A program made the position numbers and the translations under genes. DNA of 64,000 bases from DAOPJM01 sp035399665 (lineage in GTDB: Bacteria; Bacillota; Clostridia; Christensenellales; CAG-138): assembly GCA_035399665.1 (NCBI GenBank), contig DAOPJM010000008.1, positions 1 through 64,000 of the forward strand, read 5' to 3'. The notes beneath the pieces are model-generated. The model saw only the letters and a list, made by a program, of their open reading frames with translations, searched no databases and was not told where the DNA came from. Shown here one piece after another: positions 32,640 to 41,791 of this stretch (positions are counted from its first letter, which is position 1; every line of letters begins with the position of its first letter).

Positions 32640-33891
32640 GACCAAAATATTCATCAAAGCGGGCGACGGCGGCGACGGCTGCGCGGCGTTCCACAGGGAG
32701 AAGTTCGTCATGAACGGCGGGCCATCCGGCGGCGACGGCGGCAAGGGCGGAGACGTCGTGTTCGTTGCCGACCCTCAGCTCAACACGCTCATAGACTTTC
32801 GCTATAAGCGGCATTACAGAGCGGGCAACGGCGAGAACGGCAGGGCGGAGCTTCAGACCGGCAAGGACGGCGAAAGGCTTGTTGTGCATGTGCCGGTTGG
32901 CACGCTGGTGCGCGACCCTGAGACCGAAAGCGTCATAGCCGACTTACACGAGGTTGGCGTAGAAAAGGTCGTGCTGTACGGCGGAAAGGGCGGCAAGGGC
33001 AACGCGAGGTTTTCAACGCCGACGAATCAGTCCCCAAGGTTCGCCCAGCCCGGGCGCAAGACGCGAGAGTTTGAGGTCGTATTGGAGCTTTTGACCATAG
33101 CCGATGTGGGCATAATCGGTATGCCCAGCGTTGGCAAGTCAACCATACTTTCGGTTTTGACGCGAGCCAAGCCCAAGATCGCGGCGTACCATTTCACTAC
33201 GCTTACCCCAAACCTGGGCGTCGCCGTGCATAGGGGCAAGAGCTTCGTGCTTGCCGACATTCCGGGGCTTATCGAGGGTGCGGCGGAGGGCGCGGGACTC
33301 GGTCACGACTTTTTGCGCCATGTTGAGCGCACCCGCATACTCATTCATGTGATAGACGGCGCGGGCAGCGAGGGCAGAGATCCCGTGGACGACTTCGACA
33401 AGATAAACGAGGAGCTGTTCAAGTACTCACCCAAGCTTGCCGCCCTGCCGCAGCTGGCGGCGGTCAACAAGCAGGATTTGCCCGACGCGGCACAGATGCT
33501 CCCTATTATCACCGAGGAGCTGAAGGAACGTGGTTACAGGGCGTTCGGAGTGTCAGCCGCAACAGTGCAGGGCTTTGACGAGCTGTTGGACGCGGTGACG
33601 AGCCTGCTTAGCGAGCTTCCGGAACGCCAGCTCTTTGACGAGGTTCAGCTTGAACAGGAGCCGACGGACGACAGGTTCACGATTTCACGCGATTCTGACG
33701 GCGTGTATGTCGTGTCGGGCGGGCAGGTCGAGCGGCTGCTTGACAGCACCGATCCCAACGATGAGGAGTCCATGCGCAGGTTCCAGCAGATGCTCATCAA
33801 GACGGGCATAATCTCCGCGCTTCGTGAGATGGGCTGCAAGGACGGCGACAGTATACGCTTAGGCGAGTGGGAATTTGACTTCGTGGACTAA
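32623..33891 (+). CDS. obg: GTPase Obg/CgtA
   Basis: 422 residues. Glycine-rich Obg fold (residues 1-158, with GGDGGKGGDVVF and GGKGGKGNARF), G domain with P-loop GMPSVGKST and switch DIPGLIEGAAEG, and a C-terminal OCT domain (about 345-422) typical of Gram-positive Obg. Acts in 50S assembly and stress signalling. Confidence 0.96.
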   Translation: MQFLDKTKIFIKAGDGGDGCAAFHREKFVMNGGPSGGDGGKGGDVVFVADPQLNTLIDFRYKRHYRAGNGENGRAELQTGKDGERLVVHVPVGTLVRDPETESVIADLHEVGVEKVVLYGGKGGKGNARFSTPTNQSPRFAQPGRKTREFEVVLELLTIADVGIIGMPSVGKSTILSVLTRAKPKIAAYHFTTLTPNLGVAVHRGKSFVLADIPGLIEGAAEGAGLGHDFLRHVERTRILIHVIDGAGSEGRDPVDDFDKINEELFKYSPKLAALPQLAAVNKQDLPDAAQMLPIITEELKERGYRAFGVSAATVQGFDELLDAVTSLLSELPERQLFDEVQLEQEPTDDRFTISRDSDGVYVVSGGQVERLLDSTDPNDEESMRRFQQMLIKTGIISALREMGCKDGDSIRLGEWEFDFVD

Positions 33892-33967
33892 GCCGTATGC
33901 TCATCAGGAATATGACGGCAGTGTTGACTATGACGTACGATAAAACTACATCAAGTTTGGAGGAAAT

Positions 33968-34237
33968 ATGACAGGCAAGGAAAGGGCGCGTATTCGCAAG
34001 GACGCGCATTCATTGGAACCCATCTTTCAGGTGGGCAAGGGCGATATAGGCGAGAACCTCATTGACGCAGTGGACAAGGCATTGACCAAGCGCGAGCTTA
34101 TCAAAATGTCGGTGCTGGAGACAAGCGAGCTTTCCGCCAAGGAAGCGGCAGAGCGGCTTGCCGAGGAGACGGGAGCGGAGGTTATCAGCGTGATAGGCAG
34201 ACGCTTTGTGCTGTACAGGCAGAATCCTGAGGAATAA
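33968..34237 (+). CDS. yhbY: YhbY/YqeI-type CRM-domain ribosome assembly protein
   Basis: 89 residues, a single CRM RNA-binding domain: LEPIFQVGKGDIGENLIDAVDKAL with the GKxxI loop, and GRRFVLYRQNPEE end. YhbY proteins bind pre-50S particles. Preceded by GGAGG; follows obg by 76 nt. Confidence 0.9.
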   Translation: MTGKERARIRKDAHSLEPIFQVGKGDIGENLIDAVDKALTKRELIKMSVLETSELSAKEAAERLAEETGAEVISVIGRRFVLYRQNPEE

Positions 34238-34264
34238 CATAAGCTGTAAAATGGCGGAGGCACT

Positions 34265-34981
34265 ATGATACTTGAGATAAACGGATTAACAAAACGATAT
34301 CACACCATGAGCACACCCTCTGTCGATAATCTCACGCTCCATGTGGACGCGGGGGATATCTTCGGCTTCATCGGACATAACGGCGCGGGCAAGACGACCA
34401 CCTTAAGGTGTGTCACGGGCATACTTGCCTTCGAGCAGGGCGACATACTGATAGACGGCAAGTCCATCAAGACGGAGCCCTTAGAGTGCAAGCGCATCAC
34501 GCGCTATATTCCCGATAACCCCGACCTGTACGAGCATCTGACGGGTATGCGCTATCTTACGTTCTTGGCGGATATATACGGGCTGAGCGAGGAAATGCGC
34601 TTTGAGCGCATATCCCACTTTGCCAAGGTCTTCGAGATGAGCGACAGACTTGGCGATCTTATAGGCGCAATGTCGCATGGCATGAAGCAGAAGGTAGCCA
34701 TCATTGGCGCGCTCATACAGAATCCAAGGCTTTTGGTCATGGATGAACCCTTCGTGGGGCTTGACCCCGTGGCAAGCCACGCCTTGAAGGAGATTATGCA
34801 TGAGATGACCCAAAACGGCTCCGCGATATTCTTCTCCACGCACATACTTGAGGTGGCGGAGAAGCTCTGCAACAAGGTCGCAATCATCAAGAACGGCAAG
34901 CTCCTTGCCTCCGGTTCCATGGAGGAGGTGCGAGGCAATATCTCGCTTGAGGAAAGCTTTTTGGAGTTGATCGAGAAATGA
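34265..34981 (+). CDS. ABC transporter ATP-binding protein
   Basis: 238 residues. Walker A GHNGAGKTTT (about 38-47), signature region MSHGMKQKVAII, Walker B LLVMDEPFVGLDP and H-loop FFSTHILE. Belongs to the ABC-2 exporter class (CcmA/NatA-like). Its stop overlaps the next gene, the permease, as ATGA. Substrate not predictable. Confidence 0.92.
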   Translation: MILEINGLTKRYHTMSTPSVDNLTLHVDAGDIFGFIGHNGAGKTTTLRCVTGILAFEQGDILIDGKSIKTEPLECKRITRYIPDNPDLYEHLTGMRYLTFLADIYGLSEEMRFERISHFAKVFEMSDRLGDLIGAMSHGMKQKVAIIGALIQNPRLLVMDEPFVGLDPVASHALKEIMHEMTQNGSAIFFSTHILEVAEKLCNKVAIIKNGKLLASGSMEEVRGNISLEESFLELIEK

Positions 34982-36564
34982 AGGACTTCTGGACGCTGGT
35001 AGGATTGCAGCTTCGTATGCAGCTGCGCCTTGACGACCTAAGGCTTGCCCGCGATAAGCAGGAGAAGCGCAAGGCAAGACAGCCGATATTCATGTATGTC
35101 GTCGTTCTTGTGTGCTTTGGGAATATGTCGATAACGTACAGCATGACGTCGGTCTACGCCCTGTCCTCATATGGCATAGCGTATATGCTGCCCGCCATGT
35201 TCGCAATGTCGCTTTGCGTGCTGTTGATGGTATCGGATATCGCAAGAATACGCGGAACGCTGTTCAGCTTCGGGGATTATGACCTCTTGATGTCCCTGCC
35301 GCTGTCGGTGAGAACGGTAGCCGCCTCGCGTATCTTCTCGTACTACATCTTTGACCTTTTCTATACGGCGGCGTTCATGCTGCCCATGGGAGTGGTGTAT
35401 GGTCTATACACGAGTATGTCGCTGTGGTATTACCCGCTGTTTCTGGCGGTAATGCTGTTTTTGCCGCTGATACCAATGTGTGTCGGGGGATTCTTGGGGA
35501 TACTCGTCTCGGCGGCGGTTTCAAGGGCAAAAAGACGCAATATGCTTTCAACCGTGGCCTCGTTCATACTTGTCTTGGGGGTGCTGTTCCTGTCGTTCAG
35601 TTCTGGAAGCTTCTTTCAGAATATCGCGGGGATAGCGCAGCTGCTTGAAGCCAAGCTTAATGCGATATACCCGCCCGCCATGTGGTTCGCGAAGGGGCTA
35701 AACGGTGATTTTTTAAGCCTTGGTCTATTTCTGCTCGTGTCGCTTGCGGCGGGCGCAGTGTTCGCTTTGGTGGTGACGCGCTGCTTTAAGGGGTTGAACT
35801 CGCTGCTGTCAGGCTCGTATAAGGAGAAGAACTTCAAGCTCAAGCGAGTTCGCGCCTCGGGACAGCTCAAAGCGCTGTATGTCAAGGAAATACGCCGCTA
35901 TTTGTCCTGCCCCACCTATGTTATTAACACGGGCTTGGGAGTGCCGCTGGGGATAGTAGCCGTGGTTTACGCGGCGTTCTTCGGCAAGGAGCTGATAGGC
36001 GGCGTCGTTTCCGATATGGGTCTCGAAAGCGGCTTTGTCGGTGTTGCCTGCTTTGTGTTGGTTTTCCTCTTTACGCTGTCGCCCACGACCTGTTCGTCGG
36101 TGTCGTTGGAGGGCAAGCAGCTTTGGATGATAAAGCAGCTTCCGATTCGGGCCGACGACTGGTTCAGGTCGAAGATGCTTGTGGGATTGACCGTAACCGC
36201 GCCCGCCGCGCTTATATGCTCCGTCATACTGTCGGCGGCGTATGGGTTCAACGCCTTGGAGACCGTGGCCTGCATACTTGTGCCGCTTATATTCATCTAC
36301 TTTTCATGCGTAGTCGGGCTGTGGCTGAATATCAAGAAGCCGCATTTCGACTGGAAAAGCGAAACCGAGTGCATAAAGCAGGATCTTCCGGTGCTTTTCG
36401 GGATACTGATAGACTTTGCTGCTGTGGGCCTAATCGCGCTGCTGGCGTTTGCGACAAAGAGCGTGCTGCCGGTCGCGCTGCTTGGCGTTGTGGTTCTCGC
36501 AATTTCGCTGATTTTGCGCTTGAGGCTTAGGTCGAAAGCTGAAAAAATCCGTTTGAATTTGTAA
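34978..36564 (+). CDS. ABC exporter permease
   Basis: 528 residues with around twelve hydrophobic segments in two blocks separated by a hydrophilic stretch (about 280-310). A short charged N-terminus precedes the first segment. Resembles putative ABC-exporter permeases paired with single ATPases in Clostridia. It should form the membrane part of the exporter with the preceding gene; cargo unknown. Confidence 0.8.
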   Translation: MKDFWTLVGLQLRMQLRLDDLRLARDKQEKRKARQPIFMYVVVLVCFGNMSITYSMTSVYALSSYGIAYMLPAMFAMSLCVLLMVSDIARIRGTLFSFGDYDLLMSLPLSVRTVAASRIFSYYIFDLFYTAAFMLPMGVVYGLYTSMSLWYYPLFLAVMLFLPLIPMCVGGFLGILVSAAVSRAKRRNMLSTVASFILVLGVLFLSFSSGSFFQNIAGIAQLLEAKLNAIYPPAMWFAKGLNGDFLSLGLFLLVSLAAGAVFALVVTRCFKGLNSLLSGSYKEKNFKLKRVRASGQLKALYVKEIRRYLSCPTYVINTGLGVPLGIVAVVYAAFFGKELIGGVVSDMGLESGFVGVACFVLVFLFTLSPTTCSSVSLEGKQLWMIKQLPIRADDWFRSKMLVGLTVTAPAALICSVILSAAYGFNALETVACILVPLIFIYFSCVVGLWLNIKKPHFDWKSETECIKQDLPVLFGILIDFAAVGLIALLAFATKSVLPVALLGVVVLAISLILRLRLRSKAEKIRLNL

Positions 36565-36571
36565 TAAGTTA

Positions 36572-36601
36572 GTGACAACTATAACGCAAAAAGGGTATAA
36601 T
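36572..36601 (+). promoter_or_regulatory. promoter of cdaA-cdaR
   Basis: GTGACA, 18-bp spacer, TATAAT, about 70 nt before the cdaA start. Confidence 0.6.
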
Positions 36602-36669
36602 ATAAACGGTGTTGCGGATGACAAGACGGCGTCCCGTTCGCGGACTTGCCGCCGTAAGGAGGGACAGGA

Positions 36670-37521
36670 TTGAGTATTTCCAGTATTTTCAAGACCTTGT
36701 TAAGCGGCTTCGGGCAGTTTGGCGTCAACGACGCGGCCGACATACTTATCATAATGGTTCTTATGTACAAGCTTATAGTTTGGACAAAGGAGACCCGCGC
36801 ATATGAGGTCATCAAGGGCGTGGGGCTGCTTTTGCTGTGCATGGTCGGGGCCGAGTGGCTTCAGCTCAACACCTTGGCATGGGTACTCAATTCAATTCTA
36901 ACATCAGGCTCCATCTTCATCATCATCTTCATACTGTTCCAAAACGAGATAAGAAGGGTACTTGAAAAGCTTGGCAGGAGCGGCAAGAAGTTAGGCCAGA
37001 CGCTGTCGGACTCAAACCCCTCATCCATGCAGTATATTATACGCGATTTGACTCAGACCCTGCTGCGCCTTAGCCATCGCAGAGTCGGCGCCCTGCTGGT
37101 GTTTGAGCAGGATTCGGGGCTTGGCGACATAGTTGACACGGGCGTGCGTATCGACGGCAGGCTTTCGGGCGCACTCATCGAGAACATATTCGAACCCAAC
37201 ACCCCGCTGCATGACGGCGCGGTGATACTCAAGAAGGATATTATCATTGCCGCAAGCTGCCTTCTGCCGCTGTCGGACAACTACGAGGTTTCAAGGGAGC
37301 TTGGCACAAGGCACAGGGCCGCGCTCGGCATGTCCACCGCGACCGACGCGATAGTGCTGGTGGTCTCCGAGGAGACGGGCGCGATCTCCGTCGCAAGGGA
37401 TGGGAAGCTTATCCGTTATTTGGACGAGAAGGCGCTGCGCGACACGCTCACAGGCATACTGGAGCCAAAGAACACAGGCTTTAGGATTGGGCGAAAGAAA
37501 ACGAGCGGAGGTAAGAAATAA
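36670..37521 (+). CDS. cdaA: diadenylate cyclase CdaA
   Basis: 283 residues. N-terminal membrane segments (about 15-80), then a DisA_N catalytic domain with LHDGAVIL (DGA motif) and GTRHRAALG (RHR motif). Makes cyclic di-AMP from two ATP at the membrane. The start is TTG at 36670 with AAGGAGGG 6-7 nt upstream; no nearby ATG fits as well. The stop overlaps the cdaR ATG by one base. Its degrading partner GdpP is encoded about 7.5 kb further on. Confidence 0.95.
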   Translation: MSISSIFKTLLSGFGQFGVNDAADILIIMVLMYKLIVWTKETRAYEVIKGVGLLLLCMVGAEWLQLNTLAWVLNSILTSGSIFIIIFILFQNEIRRVLEKLGRSGKKLGQTLSDSNPSSMQYIIRDLTQTLLRLSHRRVGALLVFEQDSGLGDIVDTGVRIDGRLSGALIENIFEPNTPLHDGAVILKKDIIIAASCLLPLSDNYEVSRELGTRHRAALGMSTATDAIVLVVSEETGAISVARDGKLIRYLDEKALRDTLTGILEPKNTGFRIGRKKTSGGKK

Positions 37522-38804
37522 TGGCTTCAGGTAAAGGCGCCGAACTCTGGGCCCGTTTCTTGGGCGGGCTTAAGACCTTCTTCACAACGAATATAGTTAT
37601 CAAGCTTGTAGCTTTTGTGTTTGCCCTGCTGCTGTGGGGGCTTGTTTTGGTGTATCAAAAGCCCGTTAGGGAAAAGGTCGTCACGGACGTCAAGATAGCT
37701 CTTGAGGGCAATTCCGATTTGCAGTCACGCAACCTTGTAGTGGTGGACTCCGACCTTGGGACGGCGGACATCACCGTTTTGAGCGAGATTACCAATCATT
37801 CAAGCCTCAACGCCGACCGTTTGACCTGCTCGGCAAGTCTTTCCACAATCAATGAGCCGGGCGAATATACCCTGTATCTGGACGCGAACGTCCTTGGCGG
37901 CTTAGGCACGGTATCGTCAATATCGCCCGCGACCGTGACCATAACGGTGGACAGCCTTATAAGCAAGCCCGTGGCGGTACGCCTGAGTACCGTGGGCGAA
38001 ATGCCCGACGGCTATGTCCTGACCGGAACGAGCGTTCCGCAGAGCATCACCGTAGAGGGCGCGGCACAGTACATCTCACCTATTTCCTATGCCGTTGCGT
38101 ATGTGGACGTGAGCGGTCTGACAAGCAGCTATTACAGCTCGGTGAACCTTGAGTTCTATGACGAGAGCGGCGAGCTGTTGGAGGTCACAACGCGATCGGG
38201 CAACGTGCCGTCAGCGCTGATACGTCTGTCGGTCACCTCATACAAGGAGGTTCCGATCTACCTGAGTTCGCAGACCATGCTCCCCGATGAGACCTACTAT
38301 ATTACCGAGTATACCCTAAGCTCCGAGACCGTTGTGCTTTGGGGCGCTAAGGAGACGCTTGACGGCATATCCGCGATATACTTGGAGCCGACCGTGGTCA
38401 GCTTGACCTCACTCGGCAGCAATGTCAGCCTTCAGATGCAGCTTCCGGGCGGCGTACAGCTTCCGGACGGCGTGTCGTCACAGGTGCGGGTGAGCTTCTC
38501 CATAAGCAAGGTCAAGGTGACGCGCAGCTTTAACGTAATAGTAGAGACAAGGAACATGCCCGACGGTCTTGAGCTGTCGGCGGAGAGTCTCACGGTTACC
38601 GTGTCCATCACGGGCGACCTTATGGATATCGAGAACGTCACCGAGGACGATATCTACGCGTGGATCGACCTTGCGGGTCTTGAGGCGGGCGAACATGAGG
38701 TGGAGCTGCATGTGGAGCTGCTGCGCGACTTCGACTTCGATTCACGCACCGCGCCCGAAATCTACAAGGTGAGCCTGACAGCGATTAAGGCCGATACAGA
38801 GTGA
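37521..38804 (+). CDS. cdaR: CdaA regulatory protein CdaR (YbbR-like)
   Basis: 427 residues: one N-terminal membrane anchor (about 25-45), then extracytoplasmic beta-rich YbbR repeats, seen as recurring patterns such as PVAVRLSTVGEMPDGYVLTG and EVPIYLSSQTMLPDETYY. CdaR binds and tunes CdaA in Bacillus and Listeria. In those species glmM follows; here a flavoprotein gene follows instead, overlapping by GTGA. Confidence 0.92.
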   Translation: MASGKGAELWARFLGGLKTFFTTNIVIKLVAFVFALLLWGLVLVYQKPVREKVVTDVKIALEGNSDLQSRNLVVVDSDLGTADITVLSEITNHSSLNADRLTCSASLSTINEPGEYTLYLDANVLGGLGTVSSISPATVTITVDSLISKPVAVRLSTVGEMPDGYVLTGTSVPQSITVEGAAQYISPISYAVAYVDVSGLTSSYYSSVNLEFYDESGELLEVTTRSGNVPSALIRLSVTSYKEVPIYLSSQTMLPDETYYITEYTLSSETVVLWGAKETLDGISAIYLEPTVVSLTSLGSNVSLQMQLPGGVQLPDGVSSQVRVSFSISKVKVTRSFNVIVETRNMPDGLELSAESLTVTVSITGDLMDIENVTEDDIYAWIDLAGLEAGEHEVELHVELLRDFDFDSRTAPEIYKVSLTAIKADTE

Positions 38805-40402
38805 AAAACGAGAGACTGATACTGCTTCAGAATATTAAACAACGTCCCGACGAAAGCGACGTGATGAGCCTTGTGCTGTCCTGCACAGGGCTTACACGGG
38901 GGCAGGTGCGCAGCCTTAGGGTGGTGCGGCAAGCCCTTGATGCGCGAAAGAAGCGGGACGTTTTCTTTTCTTTGCAGGTTTTGGTGGGTGTGGACGACAG
39001 AGCCGCCGAATACCTGCTGAGGAAGCGCGAGCTTATGCCAAGGGAGGAGCTTCCAAGGGAAGCCGAGCCTTTGATACACGGCGCGCAGCCGATGAAGGGG
39101 CGCGTGGTCGTAGTGGGTCTGGGCCCCGCCGGGCTGTTCGCGGCATACCTCTTGGCAAAGGAGGGCTACAAGCCCTTGGTCGTGGAGCGCGGCAAGCGCG
39201 TGAGCGAGCGCGAAAAGGACGTCAGAGAGTATTGGCTAAGCGGAGTTGTCAACCCCGAAAGCAACGTCAATTTCGGTGAGGGCGGCGCGGGTGCGTTTTC
39301 CGACGGGAAGCTCACCACAAGGATTAAGGATCCCCGCTGTGAGATGGTGCTGAGAACGCTGGTCGAGAACGGCGCGCCCGCCGAAATCTGTGTAATGGCA
39401 AAGCCCCATGTCGGCACGGATTTGTTGAAGGGCGTAGTGGGAAGGCTTGCCGACAGCATATGCGAGTTGGGCGGGGAGATACTGTATTCCGCGAGGCTGG
39501 ACGACATAGTGCCGCATAGCGGCGAGGGCTATAAGCTTGCCGTAAACCGCGGCGGGGAGAGGATTAACGTGGACTGTGCCGCGCTCGTGCTTGCGATAGG
39601 TCAGGGAGCGAGGGACAGCTATAATATGCTGATGGACAGAGGCTTCGCCACAGCAGCCAAACCGTTCGCGGTAGGGGTTAGGGCGGAGCATCCGAGGGAG
39701 TTTATCGACCGCGCCCAATTGGGTGATTTTGCGGGGCATCCAAGGCTTGGCGCCGCCGAGTACAGGCTTACCGCAAAGAGCGGCGATCGGGGCGTGTACA
39801 CCTTTTGTATGTGTCCGGGCGGCAAGGTCATAGCCGCCGCGTCAACCGAGGGTCAGGCGGTGGTCAACGGCATGAGCAAGCACGCGAGGAACGACGCCAA
39901 TTCCAACGCGGCTGTTGTAGTTCAGGTGAGAACCGAGGACTTCGGCGATACGGCAAAGGGCGGCCTTGAGTTTGTGGAGAGGATGGAGCGGGCGGCGTTT
40001 GCCTTGGGCGATGGCGCGTACCCCGCGTGCAGGGTTGAGGACTTTTTGAAGGGGCGCAAAACGCGCTCGTTCGGCAGCGTCACCCCCTCCTGTACTGTGG
40101 GCGTTAAAGGGGTTCTGCTAAGGGATTGTCTGCCCGATTTCGTGGCGGAGGGCGTCGGACGCGGGCTTCGTGCATTTGGTCGGGAGTTGGTGGGCTACGA
40201 TATGCCCGACGCCGTGTTGACGGGCGTTGAGACAAGGACAAGCTCACCCGTGCGCATACTCCGAGACTGTGATATGCAGTCCGTGTCGCACCCAAGCGTC
40301 TACCCCGTGGGCGAGGGCGCGGGCTACGCGGGCGGCATAGTCAGCTCTGCGGTGGACGGCCTGAAGGCCGCCGAGAGCATCATCAAACGCTTTGCGCCAT
40401 AA
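38801..40402 (+). CDS. FAD-dependent oxidoreductase (COG2509-type)
   Basis: 533 residues. An N-terminal unit of about 90 residues precedes the FAD loop GLGPAGLFAAYLLAKEG (residues about 106-122), then NFGEGGAGAFSDGKLTTRI, which is diagnostic for this uncharacterised flavoprotein family, and a C-terminal GEGAGYAGGIVSSAVDG. The start is GTG 38801 overlapping the cdaR stop. Substrate unknown; likely cytoplasmic. Confidence 0.85.
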   Translation: MKNERLILLQNIKQRPDESDVMSLVLSCTGLTRGQVRSLRVVRQALDARKKRDVFFSLQVLVGVDDRAAEYLLRKRELMPREELPREAEPLIHGAQPMKGRVVVVGLGPAGLFAAYLLAKEGYKPLVVERGKRVSEREKDVREYWLSGVVNPESNVNFGEGGAGAFSDGKLTTRIKDPRCEMVLRTLVENGAPAEICVMAKPHVGTDLLKGVVGRLADSICELGGEILYSARLDDIVPHSGEGYKLAVNRGGERINVDCAALVLAIGQGARDSYNMLMDRGFATAAKPFAVGVRAEHPREFIDRAQLGDFAGHPRLGAAEYRLTAKSGDRGVYTFCMCPGGKVIAAASTEGQAVVNGMSKHARNDANSNAAVVVQVRTEDFGDTAKGGLEFVERMERAAFALGDGAYPACRVEDFLKGRKTRSFGSVTPSCTVGVKGVLLRDCLPDFVAEGVGRGLRAFGRELVGYDMPDAVLTGVETRTSSPVRILRDCDMQSVSHPSVYPVGEGAGYAGGIVSSAVDGLKAAESIIKRFAP

Positions 40403-40517
40403 ACAGCCAATACCATAGCAAAGGATTTTGCAGATAACTATAATTATGGGGGGTGAACACCCCCTTCACGCTTCCCCTGTCACACAGGGGGAGCGTTTTT
40501 CCTCCACAAGCTTGCTC

Positions 40518-40553
40518 CAAGATCCTTTGGAGCTTCCGCTCCTCAGGATGACA
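40518..40553 (-). repeat. dispersed repeat half-site with partial core
   Basis: Inverted half-site preceded by a core remnant (CCCCTGTCACACAGGGGGAG, near 40475). Nothing else is supportable in 40403-40679. Confidence 0.8.
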
Positions 40554-40679
40554 AGGGGGTATTATTTCGAATACCGAGCAGCCTTATTGAGTGGCATAAC
40601 TTCGCTCCGGATGACAGCGCGGAGCTAAAGCCGCTCGCAAGCCTACTCCGAATTCACATTAACCCGCCTGTCCATCCGT

Positions 40680-40717
40680 AAAAACAAAATCGGGGGCGTC
40701 TTATCGATGCTCCCGAT
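40680..40717 (-). terminator. terminator of fba
   Basis: On the minus strand AATCGGGAGCATC and GACGCCCCCGATT pair at 11 of 13 positions around GATAA, followed by TTTTGTTTTT. Confidence 0.7.
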
Positions 40718-40743
40718 TCATGCGTTCTGTTATTGCCTTGAAC

Positions 40744-41679
40744 TTAGATCTTGTTGTCGCTGCCCAACACGGCGGTAATCTTGTGGGCTACCATGTCCTC
40801 GATGGCCTGTCTTGCGGGCTTGAGGTACTGGCGCGGGTCAAAGTGGGACGGATTCTCCGCGAAATACTTGCGGATGGTACCCGTCATGGCAAGCCTCAAA
40901 TCGCTGTCGATGTTGATCTTGCAGACGGCCATTTGCGCGGCCTGCCTCAGCATAGGCTCCGGTACTCCGATTGCGTCAGGCATATTACCGCCATACTGAT
41001 TGATCATCTGAACGAACTCGGGGATTACGCTGGACGCGCCGTGCAGCACAATGGGGAAGCCGGGGAGACGCTTTTCGACCTCTTCAAGGATGTCAAAGCG
41101 AAGCTGTGGCTTGGTACCCGGCTTGAACTTGTACGCGCCGTGGCTGGTGCCGATGGCGATTGCAAGGGAATCGACGCCCGTACGGGTCACAAAGTCCTGT
41201 ACCTGCGCCGGGTCGGTGTACGAGCCTTCGCCCGCCGCGACCTTGACCTCATCCTCTACGCCCTCAAGCCTGCCAAGCTCGCCCTCGACCACTACGCCGT
41301 GATCATGCGCGTACTCGACTACCTGACGGGTAAGGGTTACATTGTCCTCATAGGAGTGGTGGGAGCCGTCTATCATGACGGAGGAGAATCCGCCGTCTAT
41401 GCAGCTCTTGCACAGCTCAAAGCTGTCGCCGTGGTCAAGGTGAACCACTATGGGCAGGTTCGTCTCGATGACCGCCGCCTCGATGAGCTTCATGAGGTAG
41501 GTATGGTTAGCGTACTTTCTTGCGCCCGCGGACACCTGAAGTATGAGGGGTGAGTTGAGCTTGTGGGCGGCTTGGGTGATGCCCTGTATAATCTCCATAT
41601 TGTTGACGTTGAACGCGCCTATGGCGTATCCGCCTTCATATGCTTTCCTGAACATTTCGGTTGAAGTTACGATTGGCAT
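40744..41679 (-). CDS. fba: class II fructose-bisphosphate aldolase
   Basis: 311 residues. Zinc site VHLDHGDSFE (about residue 80), IDGSHHSYEDNV, and the phosphate-binding LHGASSVIPEF region. Splits fructose 1,6-bisphosphate in glycolysis; related tagatose-bisphosphate aldolases look similar, but no tagatose genes are near. AAAGGAAC lies upstream of the ATG. Transcribed leftward from a promoter that shares its -35 box with the glycosyltransferase promoter. Confidence 0.92.
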   Translation of the reverse strand: MPIVTSTEMFRKAYEGGYAIGAFNVNNMEIIQGITQAAHKLNSPLILQVSAGARKYANHTYLMKLIEAAVIETNLPIVVHLDHGDSFELCKSCIDGGFSSVMIDGSHHSYEDNVTLTRQVVEYAHDHGVVVEGELGRLEGVEDEVKVAAGEGSYTDPAQVQDFVTRTGVDSLAIAIGTSHGAYKFKPGTKPQLRFDILEEVEKRLPGFPIVLHGASSVIPEFVQMINQYGGNMPDAIGVPEPMLRQAAQMAVCKINIDSDLRLAMTGTIRKYFAENPSHFDPRQYLKPARQAIEDMVAHKITAVLGSDNKI

Positions 41680-41713
41680 TTTTTACAGTTCCTTTCGTTT
41701 ATTTTGCGTTTTC

Positions 41714-41742
41714 ATTATATATCCCTACAAATGCAATTGCAA
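41714..41742 (-). promoter_or_regulatory. fba promoter, sharing its -35 with the divergent gene
   Basis: On the minus strand TTGCAA (41742-41737), 17-bp spacer, TATAAT (41719-41714). TTGCAA is its own reverse complement, so the same six base pairs also serve the rightward promoter. Confidence 0.75.
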
Positions 41743-41765
41743 GAAAAGATTTAGTAATGTATAAT
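41737..41765 (+). promoter_or_regulatory. glycosyltransferase promoter, sharing its -35 with fba
   Basis: TTGCAA (41737-41742), 17-bp spacer, TATAAT (41760-41765). Predicted start about 41772, 20 nt before the ATG at 41792. Confidence 0.75.
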
Positions 41766-41791
41766 GGAGCTAACAAAGACGGAGGTATGAA

